From: Myxococcota bacterium
Lineage (GTDB): Bacteria > Myxococcota_A > UBA796
NCBI GenBank assembly: GCA_029251165.1
Contig: JAQXDW010000090.1
Location: 1 to 47,546, forward strand
Direction of reading: 5' to 3'
Length of the DNA: 47,546 bases
In this document: positions 33,960 through 41,414 of the stretch, piece by piece
Layout: every line of letters starts with the position of its first letter
Position numbering within the stretch: position 1 is the first letter of the stretch
Position numbers and translations under genes: made by a program
The notes under the pieces: model-generated
Database searches by the model: none
Seen by the model: the letters and a program-made list of their open reading frames with translations, nothing else
What the model was told of the DNA's origin: nothing

Positions 33960-34268
33960 CGTGGCTCCCGGAGTGTTGGGGCGTGGTTTCGTTGAGGCGT
34001 GTGCTCTCTTGGGAGGCCTGCGCCTTCTGCTGCCGGGCTCCTCTGAGCAGAATAACTCAGGCTTGATGCACAGCCCGGTCCCAAAGCTTCAAGTGTGTTG
34101 GCCCGTTTATGTAGAGCCAATGCCGGTGATCGCCAGCCGGATCGATGGTGTCGAGCCGGCCCATGGTGACGCCTCGACGGGGGGCTCCTGTGCTGGCTCA
34201 GGGCCGGCCTCGTGATCCCTGTCATGCCGCGACCTGTCGCTGAGGGGGATGCCCTGCCCCCTCGGGGC
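33960..34268. other. Intergenic region upstream of the lysine-rich gene
   Basis: Between two minus-strand genes. It contains a moderately AT-rich stretch around 34050-34120 where the promoter for the lysine-rich gene may lie. No clear -35/-10 pair and no repeat. Confidence 0.35.
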
Positions 34269-35498
34269 TCACGCTGCTGTGGGGCTGGAAGCGGGCTGCC
34301 AGTGCCAGCCGCTCTCGCCGCGCGTGAGCCGGCCTGCGGTGCTGTCGAGGTTCCCCTCGACCAGCGAGAAGGTGCAGGTCGGGGGTGCGCGAAGCGGGGT
34401 GCCCTCGTGTACGAGCACGACCACGCGACCCGAGATGCTCTGGTGGAGCTCGTCGAGGAGGGCATCGGGCGGCTCGTCCTCCACGGGCTCCTCCAGCGCA
34501 TCGAGTCCCTCGATCACCACCGCCGGGGTGCCCAGCACGGAGAGGCCGGACACCGCCTGGACAATGTGTCGGGTCTGGGGACGCTCGGTGGCCATCCATG
34601 CCATGCCGGTCCGTCCCTGCAGCGCCAGCACCGGGCGAGACGCCGCCTGGGGAACGAGCAGGACTGGACCGGCCTCGATCCATGCGGTGGCCAGTGACGC
34701 CACAACGTCGCTGAGCACTACGCTGGCGGGGAGCTGCCAGACCTCCGGTGTGCGCGCGATGCCGCTCGGCGGGCGGACCGGAGACAGCGGGACGGCGCGC
34801 TGTCGGCGGCGCTGCGTCCACATCCCGATCAGCCCGCCGGCCACCAGCGCGATGACGCCCACCAGTCCAGCCGTCAGGAAGCCGGTGGCGGGAGCCGGGG
34901 GCGCTGGGGGGGCGCTGGAAGCGGAGGGAGCGGCCGGCGGTCGGGGAGCGGAGGGGGTGTGGAGAGCGGAAGGGTTGTGGCGAGCGGAGGGGGTGTAGGA
35001 AGCGGAGAGGGAGTAGGGCGTGGGGGCGGTGTAGGGCGCGGAGAGGGTGTAGGGGGCGGTCCGAGAGGGCGGCTTCCGGGTGGGCTGTCGGGCCTCACCG
35101 TCGAACTTTCGATCCTGAAAGGACACCTGGACCACGGCATACTGACCTGACACGAGGGCCTTGATGAGCGGGCGATACTGGCTGTCTCCCGCAGGAATCG
35201 CATCCTCCCAGAGCACGGCTCCTGCGCGGTCTTGGAGTGTGACCGTCAGATCTCGATGGTCCATCGTCGCCGCCAGCGGCATCCGGCCGGAGAACACCCC
35301 GTCCTCAGCGAGAACATCGGGAGCCTTGCCGTCGTCGCGCAGCACGAGCGGCTGCCCGCTGACCAGCGCTACAGGAGGGGCGCTCAGCGCCTCCCCAGCC
35401 ACCAGGATCAGCCCATCTTCGTTCTCGTCCGCTGCGGGAAGAAGCGCAGCCGGATGGTCTCGTCCCGAGGCCGTGAGGGTCAGCAGCAGCGGCAGCAC
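34269..35498 (-). CDS. Exported membrane-anchored protein with proline-rich repeat linker
   Basis: 409 residues. GTG 35498 follows GGAGG by five bases, and translation then gives a hydrophobic Sec-type signal (LPLLLTLTASG). An extracytoplasmic beta-rich domain (about 20-140) is followed by a Ser/Ala/Pro/Tyr linker built of six-residue repeats (about 145-205), then one membrane helix (TAGLVGVIALVAGGLIGMW, near 213) and a soluble C-terminal domain of about 165 residues. The C-terminal part has alternating hydrophobic strands (VVLSDVVASLATAWI, GTPAVVIEGLDALEEPV, GRVVVLVHEGTPL), resembling DUF835-like or Rossmann-type layouts. Function unknown. The gene is divergent from the small membrane protein at 35679. 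Confidence 0.78.
   Translation of the reverse strand: MLPLLLTLTASGRDHPAALLPAADENEDGLILVAGEALSAPPVALVSGQPLVLRDDGKAPDVLAEDGVFSGRMPLAATMDHRDLTVTLQDRAGAVLWEDAIPAGDSQYRPLIKALVSGQYAVVQVSFQDRKFDGEARQPTRKPPSRTAPYTLSAPYTAPTPYSLSASYTPSARHNPSALHTPSAPRPPAAPSASSAPPAPPAPATGFLTAGLVGVIALVAGGLIGMWTQRRRQRAVPLSPVRPPSGIARTPEVWQLPASVVLSDVVASLATAWIEAGPVLLVPQAASRPVLALQGRTGMAWMATERPQTRHIVQAVSGLSVLGTPAVVIEGLDALEEPVEDEPPDALLDELHQSISGRVVVLVHEGTPLRAPPTCTFSLVEGNLDSTAGRLTRGESGWHWQPASSPTAA
34946..35053. repeat. 18-bp minisatellite, six degenerate copies, coding for a proline-rich linker
   Basis: On the plus strand units such as GAGCGGAGGGGGTGTGGA repeat every 18 bases from 34946, drifting gradually toward GCGCGGAGAGGGTGTAGG. 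Translated on the minus strand they give the six-residue pattern (T/S/N)-P/L-S-A-x-Y/H. Length changes here would vary the linker without breaking the reading frame. Confidence 0.8.
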
Positions 35499-35678
35499 AG
35501 GGGTCCTCCGTTTGGGGGCATCGTACTCCACTCGGTCCCGAGTGCTCAGCCGCGGGCCAGCGACCGGCATGGATCGCCCCGCATGCGGGGGTGTCCCAGC
35601 GGGAGGACACGCCCCCCGTCCCGGAGCGCAGGGCCCTCGCCCCAACAGGAGCCGCGCGACAGGTGATACCCTCAGGAC

Positions 35679-36071
35679 ATGCACCGACAGGACTGGCGGC
35701 GGCTCGGCTGGGTGGCGACCGGGCTGATGGTCGTCAACCTCGGCCTCCTTGCGGCGCTCTGGTGGGCGCCCATGCCCCCTCGGACCCTGCCCAACCCTCC
35801 GCCCATCGCCCCCTCCACCATCTCGGCTCTGGCCGCGCCGCTCCCCGCTCCAGCCGCATCATCGGCGGAGCTGGCCGCCCTGGATGCGGTGCTGGCGGGT
35901 CGGCTTGAGCAGGTGGCGCTGGCGCAGGGCGCTGCGCTGTCGTCGGTGATGCCAGCCGCAGAGCTTCGTCAAGCGGCGAGGGCTGCGGTCGATCCCCACA
36001 GCGCAGAGGTCCAGGCCCTCCTGGCGGCCTACGCCGAAGCGTTTGCCGCGCTCGATCCGTCGGCACCCTGA
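35679..36071 (+). CDS. Small membrane protein with an intramembrane Asn and EVxxL..AY motif
   Basis: 130 residues. A short basic N-terminus (MHRQDWRRLGW) is followed by one membrane helix (about 10-30) containing VVNLGLL with Asn20, then a Pro-rich stretch and a soluble helical part rich in Ala/Leu ending DPHSAEVQALLAAYAEAF. That ending resembles the C-terminus of the 136-residue membrane protein at 37653-38063 (DPEVRTLIVAFRDAY). It is probably a member of the same small-protein family. It converges with the sulfatase-like gene at 36082, with only ten bases between the stop codons. Function unknown. Confidence 0.72.
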   Translation: MHRQDWRRLGWVATGLMVVNLGLLAALWWAPMPPRTLPNPPPIAPSTISALAAPLPAPAASSAELAALDAVLAGRLEQVALAQGAALSSVMPAAELRQAARAAVDPHSAEVQALLAAYAEAFAALDPSAP

Positions 36072-36081
36072 GCGAGCGGGC

Positions 36082-37500
36082 CTACCAGTAGCCGCGTGAT
36101 CTCAGGATCTCCTTCAGCGCAGCATCGTCGGGCTGCTGACCGCGAAAGTCGCTCTGCTGCAGCCCCTGTCTCCAGGCCAGCATTGCGCTGCGCAGGGCCT
36201 CAGCGACCTCGGGCTGCTGGGCGATGACGTTGTCCTGCTCGCCGGGATCGCTGCGGAGATCGTAGAGGGCGAGGTGCCCGCTCTGCACGGTGGCGGTCTC
36301 TAAGACGAGGTCGTAGTAGGGAAACGTTAGGGAGAAGCCTGAGAAAACGAGGCGGTGGGTCAGGGTTCGAGCGGAGAGGTGCCCGAGGACGCCTTCCTGA
36401 AAGATGACCTCGGGCGCTGGAGCGGTGGCGAGGAGATCGCGCCCCGCGAGCCCGGCGGGGGGTGTCGCACCGGCCAGGGCCAGCAGGGTGGGCACCACAT
36501 CGATCGCCTCCGCCAGCTCCTCGCGCCGTCCTGTGGCTGCGCTCCCCCAGATGATCAAGGGCACTCGGGTGGTGCTGTCCCGCAGCGTCACCCGGTGGTT
36601 AAAGAAGCCATGGTCGTGGAGGTCCTCGCCGTGATCGGACGTGAGGATGATCACGGTGTTGTCGAGGCCGCCCCGCGCCTCCAGCTCCGAGAGGAACCAC
36701 CCCAGCTGGAGATCAGCGGCCAGCAGTCCGCCGTCGTAGTGATCGCGAAGGTGCGCGATGTCCGCCGCGCTCAGCGGCACCCCGTCCGCAGAGTCCCAGT
36801 CGGTGAGGCGTGTGTAGCCCGCAGGATCGAGGATGGGGTCTCCGGCGGCATGGAAGAAGCTCTCCAGGGGAAAGTCGGGGTAGTACACCCCGTCATAGAC
36901 CCGCTCTGTCGCGCGACGGTCGGAGAGGAGCGCATCGACGCTGCCGGTGTAGTCGCCGCCGTAGGCGTGGTGCCAGGGGCCTGCGTGGGGGTAGGGGCGG
37001 TGGCAGTCGTAGCCGTGGAGGGTGAGGAAGAACGGCTCGCGAGCCTGCTGCTCCACCCACTCCAGCGCCTGGGGTGCCTTGTGGAAGAAGGTTCCGAAGT
37101 CGTGGGTGTCGTCAAAGACCGAGGCTCCCTGGTCGAAGCCGTAGCCGGCGCGGAGGTGGCCGCCGGCGACAAAGGCTGCGGTGCTGTAGCCGTACAGCCC
37201 CAGCAGCTCAGCGATCAGCAGCGCATCTTCGGGCAGCAGGAAGGTTCGATAGTCCGGCGCGGCGAGCTCGGAGACGTGCCGGCCAGTGAACATCGCGGCG
37301 TGGGAGAACAGCGACTCGTTGGACTGGGAGAAGGCGTGCGTGAACCACAGCCCCTCCGCCGCCAGCCGATCGAGGGTGGGGGTGGGGGCGCGGGGGTTGC
37401 CGCCGATCCCGGTGCGGTCCGCCCGGAGTCCGTCGATGGAGATGAGGATCAGGTTGGGCGGACCGGGCGCGGGGGCACAGGCCAGCAGCAGGGCAATCAC
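36082..37500 (-). CDS. Sulfatase-fold lipoprotein with Ser at the nucleophile position
   Basis: 472 residues from GTG 37500, overlapping the stop of the 51-residue gene upstream (GTGA), so coupled. The signal is very short (VIALLLAC, then APAPG), giving a lipoprotein. The fold is shown by LISIDGLRADRTG near the start, NESLFSHAAMFTG as the active-site segment, and TSDHGEDLHDHGFFNHR for metal ligands. The usual CxPxR reads SLFSH, with Ser instead of Cys, Phe instead of Pro and His instead of Arg. Ser-type sulfatases exist, but their usual motif keeps Pro or Ala, so sulfate-ester hydrolysis is uncertain, and phosphate-ester or phospho-transfer chemistry is possible. It is the last gene of a four-gene operon with three tiny membrane proteins, and a diverged paralogue lies at 38263. 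Confidence 0.86.
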   Translation of the reverse strand: MIALLLACAPAPGPPNLILISIDGLRADRTGIGGNPRAPTPTLDRLAAEGLWFTHAFSQSNESLFSHAAMFTGRHVSELAAPDYRTFLLPEDALLIAELLGLYGYSTAAFVAGGHLRAGYGFDQGASVFDDTHDFGTFFHKAPQALEWVEQQAREPFFLTLHGYDCHRPYPHAGPWHHAYGGDYTGSVDALLSDRRATERVYDGVYYPDFPLESFFHAAGDPILDPAGYTRLTDWDSADGVPLSAADIAHLRDHYDGGLLAADLQLGWFLSELEARGGLDNTVIILTSDHGEDLHDHGFFNHRVTLRDSTTRVPLIIWGSAATGRREELAEAIDVVPTLLALAGATPPAGLAGRDLLATAPAPEVIFQEGVLGHLSARTLTHRLVFSGFSLTFPYYDLVLETATVQSGHLALYDLRSDPGEQDNVIAQQPEVAEALRSAMLAWRQGLQQSDFRGQQPDDAALKEILRSRGYW

Positions 37501-37652
37501 GGGCTCTGCTCGCCGTGCAGCGCATGCCAGGTCTCCTGGCGGGCCATCCAGCCCTCCCAGGCCCCCTTCAGGACCACAAAGCGCCAGGATATCGCCAGCA
37601 TCAGCGCGCCGTTGATGGCCAGGAGGACGAGGGCGCGGCGGCGAGGGTGCAC
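37497..37652 (-). CDS. 51-residue single-pass membrane protein in the sulfatase-like operon
   Basis: Starts at GTG 37652, directly after the TGA of the 136-residue gene, and ends in TGA overlapping the sulfatase-like GTG start by four bases. The protein has a basic N-terminus (MHPRRRAL), one membrane helix with LLAINGALM (Asn14) and a Trp/Glu-rich tail (about 25-51). Short and overlapping on both sides, it would be missed by most gene callers, but the frame and overlap pattern support it. Its role is unknown. Confidence 0.7.
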   Translation of the reverse strand: MHPRRRALVLLAINGALMLAISWRFVVLKGAWEGWMARQETWHALHGEQSP

Positions 37653-38063
37653 TCAGTCCACCACTGCGAATGGGGAGAGGGGCTCGAGTCCGGCCTGCTG
37701 GTAGGCATCGCGGAACGCGACGATGAGGGTCCGCACCTCTGGATCCTCCACGGAGCACTGCCCCGAGTCGACCACCACGCGGATCTCCTCGGCGCTCACC
37801 GGAACGCGTCCGCCCAGCGCGCGGGCCATCTCCATCAGGAAGCCGTTGAGTCGCATGCAGGCTTCCTCGTTCAGGAAGAGGGCGCCGTCCATGCCCGCCA
37901 GGGGCAGGTGGAGCTCGGGGCCGAGGCTGAGGGCAGCGGTGGGCAGCGTCACCGTTGCGGTCCAGCTCGGCCAGCGCAGCACCAGCGTGCCGATAATTCC
38001 GATGAGGAACAGCGAATTGATCGCCACCAGCACCAGCGAGACGCGCTCGACAAGGCGTCTCAT
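37653..38063 (-). CDS. 136-residue membrane-anchored protein in the sulfatase-like operon
   Basis: Single membrane helix (about 8-29, VSLVLVAINSLFLIGIIGTLVL, Asn16), then an outer domain of about 105 residues. The domain starts with strands (RWPSWTATVTLP), contains one Cys near position 70 and one at about 103, and ends in DPEVRTLIVAFRDAYQQAGL, similar to the ending of the 130-residue protein at 35679. Its ATG overlaps the TGA of the 52-residue gene upstream (TGATG), and its stop is directly followed by the GTG of the next gene. This tight packing suggests fixed stoichiometry. Function unknown. Confidence 0.78.
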   Translation of the reverse strand: MRRLVERVSLVLVAINSLFLIGIIGTLVLRWPSWTATVTLPTAALSLGPELHLPLAGMDGALFLNEEACMRLNGFLMEMARALGGRVPVSAEEIRVVVDSGQCSVEDPEVRTLIVAFRDAYQQAGLEPLSPFAVVD

Positions 38064-38221
38064 CAGCGGGGGCGCTCTTCCAGGAGCCGCACGCAGCTCT
38101 CAGCAGCCATGCGGTGAACAGCCCAGCTCTGCTGCAGCGCTGTGTACCGCTCAGCGATGAAGAACATCAGCACGGCGTTGAGCAGCAGGAGCCACGGTAG
38201 GAGCTTGACGGGGGCGTTCAT
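38063..38221 (-). CDS. 52-residue single-pass membrane protein, first gene of the sulfatase-like operon
   Basis: Starts at ATG 38221 and ends in a TGA that overlaps the next ATG (TGATG). One membrane helix (about 7-25) contains LLLLNAVLM with Asn15; a cytoplasmic or outer tail (YTALQQSW, then a Cys and an Arg-rich end) follows. The upstream open frame to 38494 is an Arg/Pro/Ser shadow of the opposite gene. It is divergent from the second sulfatase-like gene, with 41 bases between the start codons that must hold both promoters. Confidence 0.72.
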   Translation of the reverse strand: MNAPVKLLPWLLLLNAVLMFFIAERYTALQQSWAVHRMAAESCVRLLEERPR

Positions 38222-38262
38222 GGGGGCTCGCTGGGGTGACTTGAGTATACAATACGGGCACC
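38222..38262. promoter_or_regulatory. 41-base divergent promoter region with overlapping -10-like boxes
   Basis: TATACAAT at 38246-38253 reads as a -10 box on both strands: TACAAT (38248-38253) for the plus strand and TATACT (38249-38244) for the minus strand. No TTGACA-like -35 is obvious. The plus-strand box ends nine bases before the ATG at 38263, so that mRNA may be nearly leaderless. Overlap of the two boxes would make the two directions mutually exclusive at any moment. Confidence 0.35.
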
Positions 38263-39561
38263 ATGCGCTACGGATTCCCCCTCCTGTTGGACCTGCTCGG
38301 CTGCCAACAGCCGACGGAAGATGGGATGTCCTTTGTGGTGATCTCGATGGACACCTTTCGGGCAGATCACCTGGGGGCGCTCGACGCCAGCGGTCGCTCG
38401 CTGACCCCCAACCTCGATGCCCTGGCTGCAGAGTCCGTGGTCTTCTCGCGAGCATTCGCGCAGTCCAACGAGACGCTGTTCTCCCACACTGCACTGCTCA
38501 CCGGACAGAACCCCTCGCGCTGGGGGGAGCTCTCCTACTTCTCCTATCGCCTGCCGCCGGACGCTCCGACCCTGGCAGCGGTGCTGTCTCGGGCCGGCTA
38601 TCAGACCGAGGCGGTGGTGGCGGGCGGGCACCTCTCGCCGGGATTTGGGCTGACGGTGGGCTTTCAGCGCTACCAGTCCATGCAGGAATTCTCCGGCTTC
38701 CAAGAGACGGTGCCCCGCGCTGGAGAGCGCCTGGCTGCGCTGGCGGAAGGGGATCGACCGTTTCTGATGTTTGTCCACGGCTACGACACCCACTCTCCCT
38801 ACATCAAGCCCGGGGTGCTCTTTCAGCCCGACACCCCCGACTACCAAGGGGAGATGCGAGCCCTCTCGCGCAACCCGCTGACCGTTGAGCGGATCTACGG
38901 CGAGACGTACTACCCGGACTTTCAGCCCGCCGGAGTGCTCGGAGAGGAGACACGCAGCGACCAGGACACCGAGGTCTCGTCAGCCCTGGCGCGCTACGCC
39001 GAGGATCACCCGGGCCAGTCCCTCTCCGCCGACGATCTCGCCTTCCTCCAGGGGGCCTACGATGCCGCTGTTCGCAGCGCGGACTTCTTCGTCGGCGTGC
39101 TGCTGTCGGATCTGGAGCGTCTGGGGTTGGCTGAGCGGACGGTGGTGGTGGTCCTCTCCGACCACGGAGAAGAGCTGCTGGAGCATGGCTTCTTCAACCA
39201 TCGCTTCTCGCTGCACGACGAGAGCCTCCACGTGCCCTTGCTGATCCGAGTGCCGGGGCAGGATGCCTCGGTGGTCTCTGATCCCGTGGCGCTCACCGAC
39301 GTGATGCCGACGCTGCTGTCGCTGGCCGACGTGGCCGCGCCCGCAGCACTCGCGCCGGCGCTGTGGGCAGGCACCGATCCCGATCGGCTGGTGTTCTCAG
39401 AGTCGATGCGGGGAGAGCAGAGCTGGCGAAGCCGCGACGGACGACTCATCGCTCGGGATGCCTCGGTCTCCTGGCTGGGCGGCGAGGACGGCGCGGTGCT
39501 CTCCGAGGCGGCCGAGGCCGTCCTGCGCGATGCGCTCTCTGCATCCCAGCAGGCACCATGA
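38263..39561 (+). CDS. Second sulfatase-fold lipoprotein, Thr at the nucleophile position
   Basis: 432 residues with signal LLLDLLGC and the linker QQPTEDG. The fold is shown by ISMDTFRADHLGAL, NETLFSHTALLTG at the active site, and LSDHGEELLEHGFFNHR. Here the usual CxPxR reads TLFSH. Sharing of NE[ST]LFSH, the paired YYPDF and HGFFNHR segments and general order shows it is a diverged paralogue of the gene at 36082. Its end overlaps an EF-hand gene (ATGA), so the two are coupled. Reaction and substrate are unknown; phosphate- or sulfate-ester cleavage or transfer at the cell surface is likely from the fold. Confidence 0.86.
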   Translation: MRYGFPLLLDLLGCQQPTEDGMSFVVISMDTFRADHLGALDASGRSLTPNLDALAAESVVFSRAFAQSNETLFSHTALLTGQNPSRWGELSYFSYRLPPDAPTLAAVLSRAGYQTEAVVAGGHLSPGFGLTVGFQRYQSMQEFSGFQETVPRAGERLAALAEGDRPFLMFVHGYDTHSPYIKPGVLFQPDTPDYQGEMRALSRNPLTVERIYGETYYPDFQPAGVLGEETRSDQDTEVSSALARYAEDHPGQSLSADDLAFLQGAYDAAVRSADFFVGVLLSDLERLGLAERTVVVVLSDHGEELLEHGFFNHRFSLHDESLHVPLLIRVPGQDASVVSDPVALTDVMPTLLSLADVAAPAALAPALWAGTDPDRLVFSESMRGEQSWRSRDGRLIARDASVSWLGGEDGAVLSEAAEAVLRDALSASQQAP

Positions 39562-39845
39562 GCCGTCTCCTCCTCCTGGCGGCCCTCGGCATGACGCTCC
39601 TGGCGCTGGCCCAGCTCTGGCGCACGCCCCAGCCGCGCTACCCCACGCAGACCGCAGCCTTGATGGATGCGATGGATGAAGACGGCGACGGACAGCTCAG
39701 CGAGACGGAGTTCAGCCGCCGCGCCCCCGCCGCGACCCCCATGACGCTCTACGACCTCAACCACAGCGGTCAGATCGAGCTCCATGAGCTCGAAGCCATG
39801 GTGCTGGCGGTGGATCCGGTGTGGCTGGCCGATCCCCCTCGGTAG
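39558..39845 (+). CDS. Small membrane-anchored EF-hand protein coupled to the sulfatase-like gene
   Basis: 95 residues. ATG 39558 lies within the ATGA overlap with the preceding stop. The N-terminus (MSRLLLLAALGMTLLALAQ) is one membrane helix or signal anchor. Two EF-hand-like loops follow: DEDGDGQLSETE (a canonical 12-residue Ca loop, positions about 44-55) and DLNHSGQIELHE (about 73-84, with Asn and Ser in metal positions). It would bind Ca2+ in the periplasm or at the surface. Translational coupling suggests it acts with the sulfatase-like enzyme. A second such protein lies at 40051-40362. Confidence 0.8.
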   Translation: MSRLLLLAALGMTLLALAQLWRTPQPRYPTQTAALMDAMDEDGDGQLSETEFSRRAPAATPMTLYDLNHSGQIELHELEAMVLAVDPVWLADPPR

Positions 39846-39861
39846 TCCCCATGCCCCGTCT

Positions 39862-40044
39862 TCAGGGCTGTCCCGGTACGATGTCGTGCTCGGGCAGGTG
39901 GCCTGGAAGGGTGTCGCTGTCCGGCATCGGCAGCAGGTAGAGCACCGTCAGGGTGACCAGGTTGAGCAGCAGCAGGGCGCTGGCCACCACCAGGAGCTGT
40001 CCAGCGGGCGAGGCAAGCACTCGGCGGGTCTTGCGAGAGAGCAT
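39862..40044 (-). CDS. 60-residue single-pass membrane protein following the EF-hand gene
   Basis: The basic N-terminus (MLSRKTRRVLASPAG) is followed by one membrane helix with LLLLNLVTL (Asn28), then a Pro/Asp tail (LPMPDSDTLPG). The start lies six bases after the stop of the EF-hand gene upstream, forming a two-gene operon on the minus strand. It converges with the plus-strand EF-hand gene, with 16 bases between the stops. It shares the mid-membrane Asn with four other tiny proteins nearby and a PMP..TLP tail start with the one at 35679 (PMPPRTLP). Confidence 0.72.
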   Translation of the reverse strand: MLSRKTRRVLASPAGQLLVVASALLLLNLVTLTVLYLLPMPDSDTLPGHLPEHDIVPGQP

Positions 40045-40050
40045 GACGGG

Positions 40051-40362
40051 CTACTGCACCCGAACCAGCCGCGAGTCGCGCAGGGGCGAGAGCGACACCA
40101 GGATCACCTCCAGCTCCCAGGCGTGCAGCATGCCGTCGCGGTCGATGTCGGCCAGCGAGAACGGGAGCGTCTGATCGGCGGCCGCGGTGTACTCTGCCGC
40201 CGAGATGCCGCCATCGCGATCGGCATCGAGCACGTCGAGAAAGGCCGCAGCCACCTCGGGATGCTGGGCCGGTGGCGGGGTCAGCAGCAGGGCGATCGCG
40301 CCCGTGGTGGTGGCCAGCGCGATGCCCAGCAGCACCAGAGTCGGCAGGCGTGCGAGCATCAC
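40051..40362 (-). CDS. Small membrane-anchored EF-hand protein, second copy
   Basis: 103 residues. N-terminal membrane helix or signal anchor (about 7-28, TLVLLGIALATTTGAIALLL), then Pro-rich PPPAQHPEVAAAF, an EF-hand loop DADRDGGISAAE (about 46-57) and a second one DIDRDGMLHAWE (about 72-83). This order matches the plus-strand EF-hand protein at 39558. Calcium binding is likely from the loops. It is the first gene of a minus-strand pair with a 60-residue membrane protein. The N-terminal MM offers two possible starts. Confidence 0.8.
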   Translation of the reverse strand: MMLARLPTLVLLGIALATTTGAIALLLTPPPAQHPEVAAAFLDVLDADRDGGISAAEYTAAADQTLPFSLADIDRDGMLHAWELEVILVSLSPLRDSRLVRVQ

Positions 40363-40514
40363 CGGATCGTAGCACAGCGGCCCGGCCAGCGCGGGTGCCC
40401 ATGGTCTCCGTGAAGAGGCGCTCTACGCCGTGATGGTATCCTCGTGCTCTATCGGGTGTGCTTGCTGGAGGTGCGTCGTGCCTCCAGCAGTCCCTCTACA
40501 AGACCGAGAACACA

Positions 40515-41414
40515 ATGCGATCCGGGCAATTTTTTCTCCTGACGATGACGCTTGCCTGTGTGGACACCGGGAAAGGACTTGAGGATGTCGCCGTGCAGCT
40601 GGGGGAGCTTCCGCTGATCATCTCGGCTCCACACGGCGGCACGCTCCGCCCTGCTGAGATCGCGAAGCGCTCCACCGGCAAGAACACAGGGGATGCCTTC
40701 ACCGCCGATCTGGCCTGGCTGCTCTCCGCAGAGCTTGAGGATGCCACAGGCTTGCGGCCCCACATGGTGGTGAACAACCTCCACCGGTCAAGGCTGGATG
40801 CCAACCGCGAGATCGTCGAGGCAGCGGAGGGCGATCCCCGCGCTGAAGAGGCCTGGCTGGAGTACCACACGGCCATCGAGGCGGCCCAGGACCGCGTGGT
40901 CGAGGATCACCTCTCGGGCCTGTACATCGATCTCCACGGTCACTCTCATGACATCCAGCGGGTCGAGGTCGGCTACCTGCTGCTCGACTTTGAGCTCAGC
41001 CTGAGCAACGACGAGCTGGACGAGGGCACCAACTGTCAGGTCTCTCTGAGCGACACGACGCCCATCTCCTGCGCAGAGAAGAGCAGCGTCCATGAGCTGA
41101 CCAGCCGCACCGGCGGGCGCAGCCTCTCCGTCTTGCTGCACGGCGAGATGGGCCTGGGGTCCATGCTCGAGATCGACGGCGTACCGGCGGTTCCCAGCGA
41201 GGAGACCGTGTCTCCGCTCGATGGGGAGGACTACTACAACGGGGGCTACAGCACCATCCGACACGGCTCGCGAGACGGCGGAACGATCAGCGGGATTCAG
41301 CTGGAGATGCCCTCTGACATTCGCCAGAGCAGCGCGGACCGTGAAGACCTCGCGGCGCTCATCAGCAGCGCGCTGCTGGTGTACATCGAGACCATGTACA
41401 GCCCGCCCATCTGA
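40515..41414 (+). CDS. N-formylglutamate-amidohydrolase-like lipoprotein
   Basis: 299 residues starting at ATG 40515, where a lipoprotein signal ends in LAC (Cys15, TLACVD). The enzyme fold is shown by LIISAPHGGTLRPAEI, the line with metal and substrate residues, then NNLHRSRLDANRE and IDLHGHSHDIQR, motifs of N-formylglutamate amidohydrolase/HutG-like zinc enzymes. Those enzymes are usually cytoplasmic; here the signal suggests an exported, lipid-anchored version whose substrate is unlikely to be formylglutamate. The upstream frame to 40458 carries another ATG but no ribosome site. Confidence 0.85.
   Translation: MRSGQFFLLTMTLACVDTGKGLEDVAVQLGELPLIISAPHGGTLRPAEIAKRSTGKNTGDAFTADLAWLLSAELEDATGLRPHMVVNNLHRSRLDANREIVEAAEGDPRAEEAWLEYHTAIEAAQDRVVEDHLSGLYIDLHGHSHDIQRVEVGYLLLDFELSLSNDELDEGTNCQVSLSDTTPISCAEKSSVHELTSRTGGRSLSVLLHGEMGLGSMLEIDGVPAVPSEETVSPLDGEDYYNGGYSTIRHGSRDGGTISGIQLEMPSDIRQSSADREDLAALISSALLVYIETMYSPPI

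Noticed and set aside
36355..37704. 449-codon plus-strand frame opposite the sulfatase-like operon
   Set aside because: Shadow of four overlapping genes with clear domains on the minus strand.
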